DNA from: DATAYA01 sp963754235
GTDB taxonomy: Bacteria; Pseudomonadota; Alphaproteobacteria; Acetobacterales; Acetobacteraceae
DNA: 64,000 nucleotides
NCBI GenBank assembly: GCA_963754235.1
Contig: CAVWFK010000021.1
Coordinates: 100,014 to 164,013, forward strand
Direction: 5' to 3'
Positions 1 to 9,409 of the stretch are shown here, one piece after another; position 1 is the first letter of the stretch; each line of letters starts with the position of its first letter. The notes below the pieces were generated by a model, which worked only from the letters and a program-made list of their open reading frames with translations, was not told the DNA's origin and made no database searches. The translations under genes and the position numbers were made by a program.

Positions 1-466
1 TGGAGAGCCGCAAATCCGCCGGATCGACCGCCACCAGCACGCCCGCGAAGCCGACCCCGACCGCCACCCAGCGGGTGCGGCTGACGGGTTCGCCCAGCAG
101 CGGCGCCGACATCGCCGTGACCAGGATCGGCGCCGAGAAATAGAGCGTCACGAGCTGCGCCAACGGCGTGCTGCGCGCGGCGGTGTAATAGCAGAGCCAC
201 GCCGCCAGCGTGATCGCGCCCCGCGCCGCGAATGTCGTCTTCAGCGGCGTCGCCAGCGCCTGTCCGAGCAGCCGCCCGCGCCCGATGGCGAGGCAGCCCA
301 CGAGGATCGTCGCACTGCGGCAGAACAGGATTTGCCAGGCCGGCAGTGCCGCGACCAGCCATTTGATCGTGGCGTCGTGCAGCGCGAACAGGGCGTAGGC
401 GAGAAGGCTGAGCCCTAAGCCGAGCATGACGGCCTCGCCGCCGGCACGGCTCCGCGGTGCCGCCAT
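1..466 (-). CDS. DMT/EamA family transporter, N-terminal part (cut by left edge)
   Basis: Read on the minus strand from an ATG at 464-466, this gives about 155 residues and runs off the left end of the window. The visible part has several hydrophobic helices and the FALHDATIKW segment, then a GEPVS segment followed by a further helix, the pattern of EamA/RhaT drug/metabolite transporters in the inner membrane. The ATG follows directly on the TAG of the upstream protease gene (467-469), so the two look cotranscribed. An in-frame ATG at 425-427 is an alternative start just before the first membrane helix. The exported substrate cannot be told from sequence. Confidence 0.8.
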   Translation of the reverse strand, partial: MAAPRSRAGGEAVMLGLGLSLLAYALFALHDATIKWLVAALPAWQILFCRSATILVGCLAIGRGRLLGQALATPLKTTFAARGAITLAAWLCYYTAARSTPLAQLVTLYFSAPILVTAMSAPLLGEPVSRTRWVAVGVGFAGVLVAVDPADLRLS

Positions 467-1441
467 CTATCGGCGTCGCACGAAGAGTTGGTTGGTGGCG
501 TAGGAGAGCCATACCTGATGGCGGCCGAGCCAGTCGTCGCCGAGCAGCATCGCCTCCTCGGGCAGTTGGACGGCGGCGATGTCGATCAGCGGGTCGCGGG
601 CGGTCTCGGTGCCGACCCGAAGGCTCGCGAAGCGGAGGCGCCAGACCGGCAGCACCCGTTCGTCGAGGCCGCGCCCGCCGGCGGGCGGCCCCAGCCGCTG
701 CGGATCGACGCCGAGATAGGCGGCGGTCTCGGGCGCGATCACCGTAACCTGTGCGCCGCTGTCGAGCAGGGCGCTGACCGCCCGCCCATCGACCGAGGCG
801 ATCAGCAGCATCCGGTTGCGCCGCACCCGGCGCAGCGGGATCGCATCGTAGCCGGGCGCGGGCGTGCCGGGATCGCCGGCACAGGGCCCGACCTCCCACA
901 GCACGATGCGGGCCCGCGGCAGGTCGAACTCGACGTCGAAATGGGCGAGCAGGTCGGCGCCGAGAATGCCGTCCACTTGCGGCGTGCCGCCCTGCTTGGG
1001 GAAGCTGGGACCGACCGAGATCGCCTGGTTGCGCAGGACGATCCCGCCGAGCGCGAACTCCCGCAGCATCGCGACCCCGCCGGCGACGTGCCCGCCGGCG
1101 CCGAGCAGCCTCACGGTGCGCCCGGGTTCCATCGGAATCCCGAGCCGCGCAATCGCCGAGGCGGTGAGCAGGCTGCCCTCCGCCCCGGTATCGACCAGCA
1201 GCGTCACCGGCGCGCCGTTCACCCGCGCCTGCACCAGCGGAAGGTCGCGCGCCACCGTCACAGGCAAGACGGCGAACCGCCGCGCCGGGCAGCCGGCGGC
1301 GAGCACCGGGGGAGGGGCGGGCACGCCCGCCGTGGGCGCCGCGGTGCAGGCGGAGAGCGCGCAGAGCACGAGTGCCAGGCAATGCCGTTGCAGCGGCGCA
1401 GGCCGTCTGCGGCGAGCGGCGGAGTGGGTCGTATCGGTCAT
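467..1441 (-). CDS. Retropepsin-like aspartic protease, probable lipoprotein
   Basis: A 324-residue protein with a basic N-terminus, a hydrophobic stretch and a lipobox LSAC with Cys32, so it is probably a periplasm-facing lipoprotein. Two aspartic protease half-sites are visible: VDTGAEGS (Asp84) and LDSGAQVT (Asp227), each followed by hydrophobic residues, as in bacterial single-chain retropepsin-like (gag-asp) proteins with two internal repeats. The second site has DSG in place of DTG, which is common in the fold. The protein is probably a peptidase, but many family members have no known substrate. The gene is followed without a gap by the DMT transporter gene. Confidence 0.8.
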   Translation of the reverse strand: MTDTTHSAARRRRPAPLQRHCLALVLCALSACTAAPTAGVPAPPPVLAAGCPARRFAVLPVTVARDLPLVQARVNGAPVTLLVDTGAEGSLLTASAIARLGIPMEPGRTVRLLGAGGHVAGGVAMLREFALGGIVLRNQAISVGPSFPKQGGTPQVDGILGADLLAHFDVEFDLPRARIVLWEVGPCAGDPGTPAPGYDAIPLRRVRRNRMLLIASVDGRAVSALLDSGAQVTVIAPETAAYLGVDPQRLGPPAGGRGLDERVLPVWRLRFASLRVGTETARDPLIDIAAVQLPEEAMLLGDDWLGRHQVWLSYATNQLFVRRR

Positions 1442-1474
1442 CGATGCGTCTGGCGGCGGCTCGGTCGGAAGCTC

Positions 1475-1551
1475 TGGTCGGGGCGAGAGGATTCGAACCT
1501 CCGGCCCCCAGCTCCCAAAGCTGGTGCTCTACCAGGCTGAGCTACGCCCCG
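1475..1551 (-). tRNA. tRNA-Pro (anticodon UGG)
   Basis: On the minus strand the sequence folds as a full cloverleaf. The seven-base acceptor stem CGGGGCG pairs with CGCCCCG, the anticodon stem is CCAGC/GCTGG with loop TTTGGGA (anticodon TGG, G37), and the T arm is GGAGG-TTCGAAT-CCTCT. The discriminator base is A and CCA is encoded. U33, G37 and the UGG anticodon identify tRNA-Pro. Confidence 0.97.
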
Positions 1552-1775
1552 GATCGGTCGGCGACGAAGCTACGGGCCGCTCGTCCGATGCGCAAGGGAT
1601 TGTACGGGCGGCCGGCTAAGCCTGAGTGTCGGTGTGCGCGATCGGCGGCGATTGCGCCGTGGCCACAACTCCCCGCCGCGCGCGCGGCGATCAAGCCGTG
1701 TCCGCCTTTCGCTCAGGATGAAGGCCGAAATTCAAACCGACCCGCCGCCAGGCCCTTGCGATGGCACCCCGAATC

Positions 1776-1790
1776 GAACAATGGTAGAAC
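1776..1790 (+). promoter_or_regulatory. SOS box (LexA site) upstream of recA
   Basis: The sequence GAAC-AATGGTA-GAAC is a perfect GAAC-N7-GAAC direct repeat, equal to GTTC-N7-GTTC on the other strand, the LexA operator of Alphaproteobacteria. It lies 135 bp before the recA ATG, so repression by LexA and induction on DNA damage are expected. No clear -35/-10 pair could be assigned around it. Confidence 0.88.
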
Positions 1791-1924
1791 GAAGGCCAGA
1801 GGCGGTGCTCGCCCACCAATTCGACCCCGGCGGACCAATTTCCGCTGGACACCCGCCGCGGCGTGCGGCAACGCTGCACCTGAAACCGGCGGTTGAAAAA
1901 CCTTCCGCCATGAGGGGATCATCC

Positions 1925-2962
<1,038 letters not shown>

Positions 2963-2993
2963 CGAAGCCGCACCCGCCGGCCAGGGTGCGCGC

Positions 2994-3458
2994 GTGGACC
3001 TGCCGCTGCCGTCGCCGCCCCTGCCCGATACCTTGCCGCCGGGTGCCGTGCCGCTCACCGAGGACGATCGCGCGCTGATCGAGGTCGCGCGCAGCGTGCT
3101 GCTGCGGCATTACCGGCCGTTCTGGCATACCATTGCGGCCGCGATCCGCAGCCGCGACGGGCGCATCCACACCGGGTTGCATCTCGGCGCCACGGTCGGG
3201 CGGATGTCGGTCTGCGCCGAGCCGGTGGCGCTCGGGCGCGCAATCCTCGATGGTGACGGCAGCGTGGCGACGATCGTGGCACTGCGCCATCCCAAGCCGG
3301 ACGAGAGCGACCGCGACATCGCAATCGTGCCGCCGTGCGGTGCCTGCCGCGAGATGCTGCTCGATTTCGACCCCGAGGCGATGGTGATCGTGCCGGCGGA
3401 CGACGGCGCGGCGAAGCTGCCGGTGCGCGCGCTGCTGGCGCTGCCCTATCGTCGCTGA
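2994..3458 (+). CDS. Cytidine deaminase-like zinc protein
   Basis: A protein of about 154 residues with the zinc-hydrolase signature of the cytidine deaminase fold: CAEPVAL, carrying the zinc Cys and catalytic Glu, and a PCGACRE motif with the other two zinc Cys. The length and motif order fit Cdd or blasticidin-S-deaminase-like enzymes, which hydrolyse the amino group of (deoxy)cytidine or related bases. The start is uncertain: the open frame runs back into recA, and the GTG at 2994 is the first reasonable start after the recA stop. Its position directly behind recA suggests cotranscription. The exact substrate is not determined. Confidence 0.75.
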   Translation: MDLPLPSPPLPDTLPPGAVPLTEDDRALIEVARSVLLRHYRPFWHTIAAAIRSRDGRIHTGLHLGATVGRMSVCAEPVALGRAILDGDGSVATIVALRHPKPDESDRDIAIVPPCGACREMLLDFDPEAMVIVPADDGAAKLPVRALLALPYRR

Positions 3459-3486
3459 CAGCAAGGCATAGGAGAAGCCCGCCCCG

Positions 3487-4710
3487 ATGCACGATCCGCG
3501 CACCGTTATCCCCGAGGAGGTGGGCCTCTCGCCCGAGCGCCTCGCCCGCATCGACCGCTGGATGGGCCGGCTGGTGGACGACGGCAAGCTCGCCGGCGTC
3601 TCGACGATGGTGATGCGGCGCGGGCAGGTGGCGTATTTCGCCGCGATCGGGCGCGCCGATCTGGCCCGCGGCGCGCCGATGGCCGCCGATACGATCGCGC
3701 GCATCTATTCGATGACCAAGCCGCTCACCAGTGTGGCGGTGATGATGCTGTACGAGGAGGCGCGGTTTCAGCTCGACGATCCGATCGCCCGCTTCCTGCC
3801 CTGCTTCGCCAACATGCGCGTCGCTGTCGGCGGCAGCCGCGGCAAGATCGACACCGTGCCCGCCGAGCGCGACATCACAATCCGCGACCTGCTCACCCAC
3901 ACCTCGGGCCTGACCTACGGGTTCATGGAATCGAGCATGGTGGATGCGCTCTATCGCGAGCGCGGCGTCGATTTCCAGACCTCGAACGACAGCCTCGCCG
4001 CGGTGGTGGAGCGCGCGGCCACGCTGCCGTTGCTGGCGCAGCCGGGGCGGGAATGGAACTACAGCATCGCGACCGACGTGCTGGGCCATCTCGTGGCGGT
4101 CGTCTCGGGGCAGCCCTTCGCGGAGTTTCTGCACGCGCGCGTCATCGCCCCGCTTGGCATGGCCGATACCGGGTTTCATGTGCCGAGCGACAAGGTCGCG
4201 CGCTTCGCCGCCAACTACATCCGCGGGCCGCGCGGGGCGCTGCAACTGATCGACGACCCGCGCGAGAGCAGCTATGGCGCGCAGCGTCAGATCGCTTCGG
4301 GCGGCGGCGGGCTCGTGTCGACCGCTCCCGACTACATGCGGTTCTGCCGGATGATGCTGAACCAAGGGGCACTCGACGGCGTGCGGCTGCTGGGACGCAA
4401 GACGGTCGAGCTGATGACGGCGAACCACCTGCCCGGCGACATGGCGGCGATGGGAATGCCGCGGTTCAGCGAGAGCCCCTATACCGGGATCGGCTTCGGC
4501 CTCGGCTTCTCGGTGATGCTCGATCCGGCGCAGGCGCAGATCGTCGGCACGCCGGGCGAGTACGCCTGGGGCGGGGCCGCCAGCACCGCGTTCTGGTGCG
4601 ACCCGGCCGAGGACATGGCGGTGGTGCTGCTGACCCAGCTCATGCCGTCCTCCACCTACCCGATCCGGCGCGAGCTGCGCGTGCTCGCCTACCAGGCAAT
4701 CGTGGACTGA
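3487..4710 (+). CDS. Serine hydrolase, beta-lactamase class C / esterase family
   Basis: A 407-residue protein of the serine beta-lactamase-like superfamily (EstB/LACTB type). The SxxK motif SMTK is at residues 75-78, a YSI segment takes the place of the second motif (YxN), and HTSGL and a glycine-rich GGGGLVST segment follow in the usual order. Such proteins act mostly as esterases or D-amino peptidases; true beta-lactam resistance is unlikely. No signal peptide is visible, so it is probably cytoplasmic. A purine-rich AGGAGAAG precedes the ATG. It ends 35 bp before a MITE-like element. Confidence 0.85.
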   Translation: MHDPRTVIPEEVGLSPERLARIDRWMGRLVDDGKLAGVSTMVMRRGQVAYFAAIGRADLARGAPMAADTIARIYSMTKPLTSVAVMMLYEEARFQLDDPIARFLPCFANMRVAVGGSRGKIDTVPAERDITIRDLLTHTSGLTYGFMESSMVDALYRERGVDFQTSNDSLAAVVERAATLPLLAQPGREWNYSIATDVLGHLVAVVSGQPFAEFLHARVIAPLGMADTGFHVPSDKVARFAANYIRGPRGALQLIDDPRESSYGAQRQIASGGGGLVSTAPDYMRFCRMMLNQGALDGVRLLGRKTVELMTANHLPGDMAAMGMPRFSESPYTGIGFGLGFSVMLDPAQAQIVGTPGEYAWGGAASTAFWCDPAEDMAVVLLTQLMPSSTYPIRRELRVLAYQAIVD

Positions 4711-4744
4711 TCCCGACGGCCATTTGCGCTGACCGCTTTGGGTG

Positions 4745-4903
4745 GATTGTGTTGAAAAAGGCGGGGCCGTAACGAGTGGAGCAACAAACGTCCAATCCTG
4801 GGCAAGATCGAAGGCGGGTTCGTCCGCAACGCCGCCTGCTCGTGAACCATTCTTTCATCAGGGGCCGCCGGCAGTCGGCAGAGGCGAGTTTTTCAACACA
4901 ATC
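4745..4903. mobile_element. MITE-like element with 15-bp perfect inverted ends and 4-bp target duplication
   Basis: The left end GATTGTGTTGAAAAA (4745-4759) is repeated exactly in reverse complement as TTTTTCAACACAATC (4889-4903). The 4 bases GGTG stand immediately outside both ends (4741-4744 and 4904-4907), which looks like a target-site duplication. The 129-bp interior has no credible coding sequence. End sequences of this kind (GTTGAAAAA) resemble those of IS1182- or IS5-type elements, so a transposase acting in trans is plausible, but no such transposase is in the window. Confidence 0.65.
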
Positions 4904-5003
4904 GGTGGAAAGCGGAACGGCAGCTTCTGGGTTTCCCTCAAGTCGGAACGGATGTTTCCGCGCAGAAAGTCCTTAGCACTCTTCGTATCGTGCGCTTCCG
5001 CCG

Positions 5004-5283
5004 TTATTCGCGACCGTCCTCCATCGGGCAGTCGCGGATCAGTCGCAACGAGTTGCCATAAGCAGAGCCTGCTTTCGCCGCATCATCGAGGCCGCATTCC
5101 TCTAGGAAGTGTCGCGCGTCGCGACCTGGCCGATATTGATAGGGGAAGTCGGTGGAGAAGAGCAGGCGATCGGCGCCGACAATCGCCACGGCACGTTCCA
5201 GGAAGTTGTGGAAGGAACATGCCGCTCGCCGTGACGTAGAGATCTCTGCGCAGGTATGTCGCGATGGGTTGGGCTAGACACCA
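5004..5283 (-). pseudogene. C-terminal remnant of an amidohydrolase-2 family gene
   Basis: On the minus strand, one frame (5004-5189) encodes a segment with GADRLLFSTDFPY and a C-terminal AYGNSLRLI, as at the end of amidohydrolase-2 (ACMSD-like) TIM-barrel enzymes. The frame just upstream (about 5200-5283) encodes YLRRDLYVTASGMF, which matches the preceding strand of the same family. The pieces are in different frames, with the shift near 5190-5215, and the N-terminal two thirds are missing. It is best read as a decayed gene abutting the SDR gene. Confidence 0.6.
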
Positions 5284-5285
5284 CT

Positions 5286-6005
5286 TCACCAGGGGACGGT
5301 GCGGCCGAGATAGTCGACATATTGCAAACCCGGAGCGCCCTGCTTCGAAAGTAGAACATTCACTAGGCTTGGGACGCTTTCCTTGATGCTCAGCCGTGCG
5401 TCCGGGCCGCCCAGGGCGGTGCGGACCCAGCCCGGAGCCATAATCACCATAGAGCGCGACGTCCCGGAGTGGCGGGCCGCGAAGCTCCGCATGAACATGT
5501 TCAGCGCCGCTTTGCTGCCGCGATATACCTCCCGCATGCCGGTCTCGTTGCTGGTAATGCTACCTTGCCCGGATGACATCACCCCGATCGTACCCGTCGC
5601 GGAGACGTAGTGCTCCAGGCTTTCGATAACACGCATTGGGCTCAGCGAATTGGTGATCATAACGCGTACAAAATCTTCTGTCGACACCTCGCCGATCGTT
5701 TCCGTAGGACGTTGGTTGGTCGTTCCGGCGTTGACGAACAGCATGTCGAACATTCTGCCTGACAGCCGGTCGCGCAGCGCCGCGAGCTGATCCGGCTCAC
5801 AGATATCGAGTGTCTCGATCTCGACGCGACCCTGGAACTCGTCCGCCAGGTCGTGCAGCAAAGTTCGGGTTCCGACCCCTCGAATCGTGCCAACGACGTT
5901 CCACCCTTTCTTCAAAAACTCGGCAGCCATGGCGTGGCCGAGACCGCGTGATGCTCCGATGAGAAGGATTGTGCTGGGGGTATCGCTCGGAGCAGCCGGG
6001 GACAT
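5286..6005 (-). CDS. Short-chain dehydrogenase/reductase
   Basis: A 239-residue NAD(P)-dependent oxidoreductase of the SDR fold. The N-terminal nucleotide-binding motif is GASRGLGH, the NAG motif appears as NAGTTNQ, and the catalytic YxxxK is YRGSK with a Ser in the preceding strand. Near the C-terminus comes GWVRTALGG, as in csgA/sniffer-like SDRs. The gene is divergent from a truncated LysR regulator with a LysR-type dyad between them, so the SDR was probably the regulator's original target. The substrate is unknown. Confidence 0.88.
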   Translation of the reverse strand: MSPAAPSDTPSTILLIGASRGLGHAMAAEFLKKGWNVVGTIRGVGTRTLLHDLADEFQGRVEIETLDICEPDQLAALRDRLSGRMFDMLFVNAGTTNQRPTETIGEVSTEDFVRVMITNSLSPMRVIESLEHYVSATGTIGVMSSGQGSITSNETGMREVYRGSKAALNMFMRSFAARHSGTSRSMVIMAPGWVRTALGGPDARLSIKESVPSLVNVLLSKQGAPGLQYVDYLGRTVPW

Positions 6006-6080
6006 GGCGCATTGTCTTTCGGTGGTGAGATTGACCCCGAATTATAAGCAGCGCGCAGTACCGGCGCCAGACGCATCAAA

Positions 6081-6097
6081 TGCAAATTATGGTTGCA
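6081..6097. promoter_or_regulatory. LysR-type operator (T-N11-A-like dyad)
   Basis: TGCAA-ATTATGG-TTGCA is a perfect 5-bp dyad with a 7-bp spacer in the gap between the SDR gene and the divergent LysR gene. Its position and A/T-rich centre fit a LysR-type regulator binding site. The regulator itself is truncated here. Confidence 0.5.
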
Positions 6098-6140
6098 CAT
6101 GGCGCTATGTCAGACGAAGCAGATGAGATACGATCAGGTC

Positions 6141-6338
6141 ATGAATAATGTGGACCTGAACCTACTCGTCGCGCTGGATGCGCTACTTGCTGAGGGCAGC
6201 GTGACGGGCGCAGTCCGTCGCCTTGGCTTGAGTTCCTCCCCCATGAGCCGGACGCTGACACGACTTCGGTCGGCAACAGGCGGTCCGCTACTCGTGCGCG
6301 CTGGGCGGGGTCTTGTGCCGACAAATCGCTCGTTGGGC
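6141..6338 (+). pseudogene. Truncated LysR-family regulator (DNA-binding domain only)
   Basis: From the ATG at 6141 about 65 residues are a typical LysR winged-helix domain: DLNLLVALDALLAEGSVTGA, then a recognition-helix segment with SSSPMSRTLTRLR and LLVRAGRGLVPTN. The family then continues with a linker helix and effector domain of about 220 residues. Here the similarity stops near 6338, and what follows in frame is only the reverse of the aldolase gene. The effector domain is therefore lost, probably by the rearrangement that placed the aldolase gene here. Confidence 0.8.
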
Positions 6339-6356
6339 GCGGCGCATGATCCCCGC

Positions 6357-7298
6357 TCACGCCGGCATCATCCGGCGCTGGTGGGCGCGGCCGATCCGCG
6401 CCGTCTCCTCGTTGTGGCCGGCGATGACGCGCACGCCCTCATCGAGCCGGGCGCGAATGTTCTCGGGCGTGCAGGCCTCCAGGAACGCGATCCCGGCGGC
6501 GCGGCAGGCGGCGAAGATGCGCGTCCGGGCCGCTGCCATCTCCGGCGGATAGGGATCGTTGCGCAGCGTGGTGTAGCCGAGCGAGAGGCCGAGATCGCCC
6601 GGCCCGATCTCGGCGAAGCCGAGGCCGGGAAGGGCGCAGATCGCCTCGCAGTTCGCGACCCCCTCCGGGCTTTCGATCTTGACCCCGAGCAGCAACTCGC
6701 CATCCGGGTTGAGCGGCCAGGGATCGCAGCGGCGGAAATATTCTTGTTCTTCGATCCCCCAGATCGGCGCGGCGCTCGGCTCCGAGCCGCGTCCGCGGGT
6801 GCCGGTGCCGAGCCGGCCGGGAGCGGGCCGGCCGCGCGCGCCATCCAGTCGCGCGCTCGGCGACGGCAGGGCGGGATCGACGCCCCCACGCTGATGCGGA
6901 TAGCGGCAGGATTCGACGAATACCCGCACCGCGTCGGCGGACTCGGCTTGGCAGAGCAGGATGCCATGCACGCCGCGGCCGAGAATCTGGCGGAACTGCC
7001 AGGCATTGTGCCGCACGTTCGCCTCGTCGGTGCCGTTCACCGGCGCCTCGACGATCACCGCGGGCGTGCGGTGGCCGGAGCGCGTCGGCCCGCCCTCGAC
7101 CAGCCCGGCCATGTATTCGGCCAGCCCCGCCATGTCGAACGCGCCGTGCTCCATCCCGACATTGATGTAGTCGGCCCAGCTTTGTGCGTCGGCGCGGCCT
7201 TGCGCGCGGGTCAGCACGGCGCCGGTATGGGCGCCCGAGTAGTAGATCGCCTGGTCCTGTGCGAGCAGCTCGATCGCGCGGTTGATCCGGTCAGGCAA
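6357..7298 (-). CDS. HpcH/HpaI aldolase/citrate lyase family protein
   Basis: A 313-residue protein of the HpcH/HpaI TIM-barrel aldolase family, which cleaves or forms C-C bonds of 2-oxo acids with a divalent metal. Visible elements are ILCQAESADAVR, the WGIEEQEYFRR helix, the metal/substrate strand GVKIESPEGVANCEAI with its Glu, and the GFAEIGPGDLGLSLG loop. A TTG start at 7298 is supported by GGAGG four bases upstream. A stretch rich in Pro, Gly and Arg in the middle is less conserved. The 3' end lies against the broken LysR gene. The natural substrate is not known. Confidence 0.85.
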   Translation of the reverse strand: MPDRINRAIELLAQDQAIYYSGAHTGAVLTRAQGRADAQSWADYINVGMEHGAFDMAGLAEYMAGLVEGGPTRSGHRTPAVIVEAPVNGTDEANVRHNAWQFRQILGRGVHGILLCQAESADAVRVFVESCRYPHQRGGVDPALPSPSARLDGARGRPAPGRLGTGTRGRGSEPSAAPIWGIEEQEYFRRCDPWPLNPDGELLLGVKIESPEGVANCEAICALPGLGFAEIGPGDLGLSLGYTTLRNDPYPPEMAAARTRIFAACRAAGIAFLEACTPENIRARLDEGVRVIAGHNEETARIGRAHQRRMMPA

Positions 7299-7333
7299 GT
7301 TTCCTCCGTGCCAATTTGGCGGTTTTGACGACG

Positions 7334-7362
7334 CCGCATCAATCTATGGTAGAATGATGCGG
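7334..7362. promoter_or_regulatory. Inverted repeat in the aldolase/solute-binding-protein intergenic region
   Basis: CCGCATCA (7334-7341) and TGATGCGG (7355-7362) form a perfect 8-bp dyad with a 13-bp spacer between the divergent aldolase and solute-binding genes. A TTGACG at 7325 and TAGAAT at 7350 lie around it with a 19-bp spacing, a weak promoter match. It may be an operator. Confidence 0.4.
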
Positions 7363-7430
7363 GTGCCGATGGTAGCTTCCGCCAGGTTGCCGCGCGACCG
7401 GGGCGCGCATTTATCCGGGGGAGAAGAGCC

Positions 7431-8531
7431 ATGCACGACGACGCTTTCGGCCGCGATCAGGCGGCCCTTCTTGCCGCGCGCATCCGCGGCGGGCGCATCA
7501 CCCGCCGCGAACTGGCGGCGCTTGCGGCCCTGTTCGGCATCGGCGCGGGTGCCCGGGGCGCGCAGGCCGCCGGCAGGCAGATCGTGCTCGCCTGCTGGGG
7601 CGGTGCGGCGGTGCGCGCCTACGATCAGAGCTTCGGCAAGCCGTTCACCAAGGATAGCGGCATCGGCGTCGCGGTCGATGGCGCCGGCCCGAGCCTGGGC
7701 AAGATCCGGGCGATGGTGCGCAGCGGCAAGGTGACCTGGGACCTTTGCGACAGCTCGATCGGCGCCTCGCAGGTGCTGGGCCGCGACGGGATGCTGGAGC
7801 CGATCGACTACGCGATCGTGGACAAGGGCGCGACCATGCCCGGCTTCGCGATGCCGTGGTGCTACGGCACCTCCGCGTTCAGCTACGTGCTCGCCTACGA
7901 CCGCCGCGCAACCGGCGGGGCGGCGCCGCGCGACTGGGCCGATTTCTGGGACGCAAAGAAATTTCCCGGCAAGCGAACGATGCGGCGGGGGATGCAGGGC
8001 GTGCTGGAGGCGGCCCTGCTAGCCGACGGCGTCGCGCGCGAAAAGCTTTATCCGCTCGACGTCGGGCGGGCATTGGCTAAGCTGCGGCAGATCAAGGATG
8101 TGACGGTGTTCTGGGAGTCGGGTGCCGACAGCGAGCGCCTGTTGCGCCAGGGCGAGGTGGTGATGGGCAACATCTGGAGCACCCGCGCCCGGTGGCTCGA
8201 TGAGACGACGCGGGGGCGGATCACCTGGACGTGGCAGGACGGGCTGCTGACCGCGGGCGTGTTCAACGTGCCCAAGGGCAGTCCGGCCGGCAAGGACGCG
8301 ATGCGGCTGCTGGCGGCGATGACCAATCCCGAGCGGCAGGTGATGCTGTTAAAACTGCTTGGGAGCGGCCCGGCGAACCCCGCCGCCTCGGCGCTGGTGC
8401 CGCCCGCGCTGCGGCGCGTCGATCCGAGCTACGCGGAGAACGCGGCGAAGCAGATCGCGATGCAGGAATCCTGGTACGCGGCCCATTATCAGGCGGTGGC
8501 ACCCAAGTTCCGCGACCTGATCGCGAGCTGA
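7431..8531 (+). CDS. ABC transporter substrate-binding protein, PotD-like
   Basis: A 366-residue extracellular solute-binding protein of the spermidine/putrescine (PotD/PotF) type. The N-terminus has twin arginines (TRRE) before a hydrophobic Ala/Leu segment ending at ARGAQAA, suggesting Tat export. After it come IVLACWGGAAVRAY, the CYGTSAFSY segment typical of the PotD family, and a GEVVMGNIWSTRA hinge segment. The ATG is preceded by GGGGGAGAAG. No permease or ATPase of this system follows, so it is an orphan or uses a transporter elsewhere. A hydrolase gene follows after 36 bp. Confidence 0.85.
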   Translation: MHDDAFGRDQAALLAARIRGGRITRRELAALAALFGIGAGARGAQAAGRQIVLACWGGAAVRAYDQSFGKPFTKDSGIGVAVDGAGPSLGKIRAMVRSGKVTWDLCDSSIGASQVLGRDGMLEPIDYAIVDKGATMPGFAMPWCYGTSAFSYVLAYDRRATGGAAPRDWADFWDAKKFPGKRTMRRGMQGVLEAALLADGVAREKLYPLDVGRALAKLRQIKDVTVFWESGADSERLLRQGEVVMGNIWSTRARWLDETTRGRITWTWQDGLLTAGVFNVPKGSPAGKDAMRLLAAMTNPERQVMLLKLLGSGPANPAASALVPPALRRVDPSYAENAAKQIAMQESWYAAHYQAVAPKFRDLIAS

Positions 8532-8567
8532 CCTGCAACCCTGGGCCGCGGGCGTTATCTTCGCGGC

Positions 8568-9374
8568 ATGGCTCCAGCGACTCAGCGGCTCGATGAACCG
8601 CGCGCAGCCGATCTGCTTCTCGACGGCCGGCGCATCGAGGCCGGTTGGTGGGGGGCGCCGCCGGAGGCCGCGCCGAGCCTCGTCTTGTTGCACGAGGGGC
8701 TGGGCAGCCTGCGCCTGTGGGGCGGGTTTCCGGCGCTGCTCGCCCGCGCGAGCGGCTGCGGCGTGTTCGCTTTCTCGCGCTCCGGATACGGCGCCAGTGA
8801 TCCGGTGGCCCTGCCGCGGCCGCTCGACTTCATGGAGCGCGAGGCGCGGGACGTGCTGCCGCGCGTGCTGGACGCGGCCGGGGTGGGGCGCTGCCTGCTG
8901 GTCGGGCACTCCGACGGCGCCTCGATTGCGGCGATCGCGACCGGGATACGGCAGGATGCGCGGCTCGCCGGGCTGGTGCTGATGGCGCCGCATTTCTTCG
9001 TCGAAGATGTTTCGATCGCTGCCATCGCGGCCGCGCGCGATGCCTACGCCGCGGGCGATCTGCGCGCCAAGCTCGCACCGCATCACGCCAAGGTCGAGGT
9101 CGCGTTTCACGGCTGGAATGACCCCTGGCTCGATCCGGCGTTCCGAAGCTGGAACATCACCCGGTACCTGCCGTCGATCCGCGTGCCGGTGCTGCTGATC
9201 CAGGGCGAGGCCGATCCCTACGGCACGGTCGCGCAAATCCGTGCGGCCGAGCGGCTGATCTCGGCACCGGTGCAGACCCTGCTGCTGCCCGGGATCGGTC
9301 ACGACCCGGCGCGGGAGGCGCGGGCGGCGACTATCGAGGCGATCGCGAGCTTCGCCCGCCTGGCCTGTGGATGA
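8568..9374 (+). CDS. Alpha/beta hydrolase
   Basis: A 268-residue alpha/beta-hydrolase-fold protein. The nucleophile elbow is GHSDG with Ser115, the oxyanion strand begins LVLLHEGLGSLRLW (an HE in place of the usual HG), and a likely catalytic His lies in GIGHDPARE near the C-terminus, with an Asp in the QGEADPYG segment. It resembles esterases and C-C bond hydrolases; the substrate cannot be inferred. It lies 36 bp behind the solute-binding gene and may be cotranscribed. Confidence 0.85.
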   Translation: MAPATQRLDEPRAADLLLDGRRIEAGWWGAPPEAAPSLVLLHEGLGSLRLWGGFPALLARASGCGVFAFSRSGYGASDPVALPRPLDFMEREARDVLPRVLDAAGVGRCLLVGHSDGASIAAIATGIRQDARLAGLVLMAPHFFVEDVSIAAIAAARDAYAAGDLRAKLAPHHAKVEVAFHGWNDPWLDPAFRSWNITRYLPSIRVPVLLIQGEADPYGTVAQIRAAERLISAPVQTLLLPGIGHDPAREARAATIEAIASFARLACG

Positions 9375-9409
9375 CAGGTGCGCCGCTTCGGCCGATCCTT
9401 GTCACACGT

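Noticed and set aside
4742..5239. 165-codon plus-strand frame
   Set aside because: It crosses the MITE-like element and the antisense of the amidohydrolase remnant, with no domain and no ribosome site.
6339..7328. Plus-strand continuation of the LysR reading frame
   Set aside because: Past 6338 the frame is only the reverse complement of the aldolase gene, so the 411-codon frame is not a real fusion protein.
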